A DNA stretch of 31,978 nt from Porphyra umbilicalis (lineage: Eukaryota; Rhodophyta; Bangiophyceae; Bangiales; Bangiaceae): positions 1-31,978 of the forward strand of contig KV919283.1 in assembly GCA_002049455.2 (NCBI GenBank). Direction: 5' to 3'. The notes under the pieces are model-generated. The model was given only the letters and a program-made list of their open reading frames with translations. It did no database searches and was not told the DNA's origin. Below are positions 30,871-31,978 of the stretch, one piece after another (positions within the stretch are counted from its first letter, which is position 1; each line of letters starts with the position of its first letter). A program made the translations under genes and the position numbers.

Positions 30871-31177
30871 ATATGCTTGAAACAGACTCGAACGGATGTG
30901 CCCCCAGACACAGGAAACGCCGATTTTGGGACGCAGGCCTCGCCCCGGAGCGGAGACTCGAACGGCGATTCATTGGCAGAAACAGACTCGAACAAGGAAC
31001 TGGTTTTTAGCATGTACCCGCACGGATGGCCGACCGGCGCGCCACTCGACGGCATCGAGGGCCGGCCCCTCGATGCGCTGGCCGGCCAGCGCAGAGGCCT
31101 GGGCAAGGAAGCTGTCTACAGTCCAATATCCGTCTGGCACCAGTTTTTTCACAACTGTACCAGTTTTTCACAATCGC
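30871..31177. repeat. Short repeats and a hairpin left of the second transposon
   Basis: ACTCGAAC recurs three times between about 30884 and 30991, twice within CAGACTCGAAC. GCATCGAGGG (31052-31061) pairs with CCCTCGATGC (31067-31076) around CCGGC. ACCAGTTTTTTCACAACTGT (31139-31158) is followed by a near copy, ACCAGTTTTTCACAATCGC (31159-31177). A frame at + 30877-31272 crosses these repeats and is not convincing as a gene. Confidence 0.5.
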
Positions 31178-31294
31178 GGCTTGTGTGGGAAATTCACAGT
31201 GTGGACGCCCGAAAATCGAGTTCGATAGCACCCAAAAGCCACGCTCGCTCTTTCTTTGCGAGATTTTTGTAAAAAGATAGAAAAATGGAACGCG

Positions 31295-31362
31295 TACAGT
31301 GGGGCGCACCGTTGCACGCGCCAACTCAAGAGCTCTCCAGTGGTGCAACGAGCGCGCCCAAA
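31295..31362 (+). mobile_element. Left terminus of a second pogo-like transposon
   Basis: TA (31295-31296) is followed by CAGTGGGGCGCACCGTTGCA, and CAGTGGTGCAACGAGCGCGC recurs at 31338. CAGTG ends next to TA are usual for pogo/Tc1-type elements, and a transposase-like frame starts about 220 bases downstream. The other terminus lies outside the window. Confidence 0.5.
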
Positions 31363-31516
31363 AAGAAGCCCAATGGGGTTCTCGGCGCCGTCCGAGGCGA
31401 GAAAAGCGCGCGCTTTCTGAAGGCAAAACTTAGTCCTAAATTACATCGCCTGGACGCCCCCATTCAGCACGACAAAGGCGATCCGCCACCCTCTTCGTCC
31501 CACCAAAGGTCCCCCC

Positions 31517-31978
31517 ATGCCTCCTTCCCCGGCCGTGGCACCTTGCTCTGCGGCCGATTTCCGCTTGAGCCAAGGCTCAAGCAGGTCCCCACGGCCCCCC
31601 GCACTCAACACTATTTCCTTCTGTCCCGCCACATCCATCCTGGCGCCCCCTCCCTCCCCCTGCCCCCCTCTGCGCCGTCCGACAATGCCGGGTGGAGCAC
31701 GCCCTGGGCCGCAGGCCTGTCCTGATGACGACCACGAGAGGAAGCAGGCAGCTCTAGCCGTCGTTCGGTCCGGCGGTCTGACGGTCAAAGACTTTGCCAC
31801 CCGTCTCAACCTGTCGTACAACCGTGCAAGGTACTACGTCCTCACGGGCGGGACGACGAGGGGCGTGGGCCTAGTCCTTTTTTTACGGCTGAGGAGGAGG
31901 CCTTGTTGGCCAGATATTTGATCACCAACGCGACGATTGGGCGGGGCTTGTCCCAGGAAGATCTTGTGGTGCGTGTGT
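31517..31978 (+). pseudogene. 5' part of a second transposase, cut by the window edge
   Basis: From the ATG at 31517 (or the in-frame ATG at 31685, MPGGARPGPQACPDDDHERK) comes a psq-type helix-turn-helix: ALAVVRSGGLTVKDFATRLN and LSYNRARYYVLTGG. The continuation typical of CENP-B/Tc5-type DNA-binding domains, GPSPFFTAEEEALLARYLIT then IGRGLSQEDLVVRV, lies in the next frame and runs off the window. The frame change maps to GGGG at 31860-31863; one more G would join the parts. The catalytic domain is not in view, so family rests on the DNA-binding region and the CAGTGG terminus. It differs from the transposase at 15.3-17.9 kb and is not a copy of it. Confidence 0.6.

Noticed and set aside
26715..30991. 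tRNA genes or tRNA-derived SINEs, from GTTCGAGTC sequences resembling a B box
   Set aside because: Matches near 26721 and 26791 and on the - strand at 30884-30991 lack an A box at the right distance and any cloverleaf.

Overview
This window looks like nuclear DNA of a GC-rich microbial eukaryote. The protein families are eukaryotic (an ATAD2/Yta7-type AAA ATPase, a Ulp1/SENP-type SUMO protease, pogo-type transposases). Good start contexts (CACC-ATG) and TATA and ATTGG/CCAAT boxes are present. There is no operon structure, and I found no rRNA or tRNA gene. The pogo-type transposases and a choice-of-anchor A protein would fit a protist such as a stramenopile or alga, but I cannot fix the lineage. 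A striking trait is long G/C homopolymers and GCC/GGC repeats, even inside genes.

Layout. 1-2549: a partial repeat copy, a TATA promoter and the AAA ATPase (+). 2550-6470: mostly gene-poor, with one broken coiled-coil-like coding fragment (3860-4641) and a purine-rich stretch. 6502-8770 (-): the SUMO protease, with alanine/proline tracts. 8771-15240: accessory DNA holding G-runs, a small inverted-repeat element flanked by TA, a phased GGGCGTC array, a 31/33-bp satellite and a 201-bp higher-order tandem array with promoter-like sequences on both sides. 15292-17892 (-): a pogo/Tigger transposase with an intact catalytic triad but three in-frame stops. 18212-21370: gene-poor, with dispersed repeats and a double-hairpin element. 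21378-24737: two convergent genes for predicted secreted proteins, a choice-of-anchor A protein (+) and an alpha/beta hydrolase (-). 24738-31296: mostly non-coding, with a second hairpin element, polypurine/polypyrimidine stretches and short repeats. 31297-31978: the 5' end of a second pogo-like transposon cut by the window edge.

How it fits together. The recognisable cellular genes are single and dispersed: two nuclear proteins (chromatin AAA ATPase, SUMO protease) and two secretory-pathway proteins. No pathway links them. Each of the three multi-domain genes needs reading-frame changes, and these fall at homopolymer runs. Either the sequence is mis-called at these runs, or the runs truly slip in the genome or transcript. 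The most unusual non-coding signal is a hairpin element at about 19.0 and 27.9 kb whose stems differ by three compensated base pairs.
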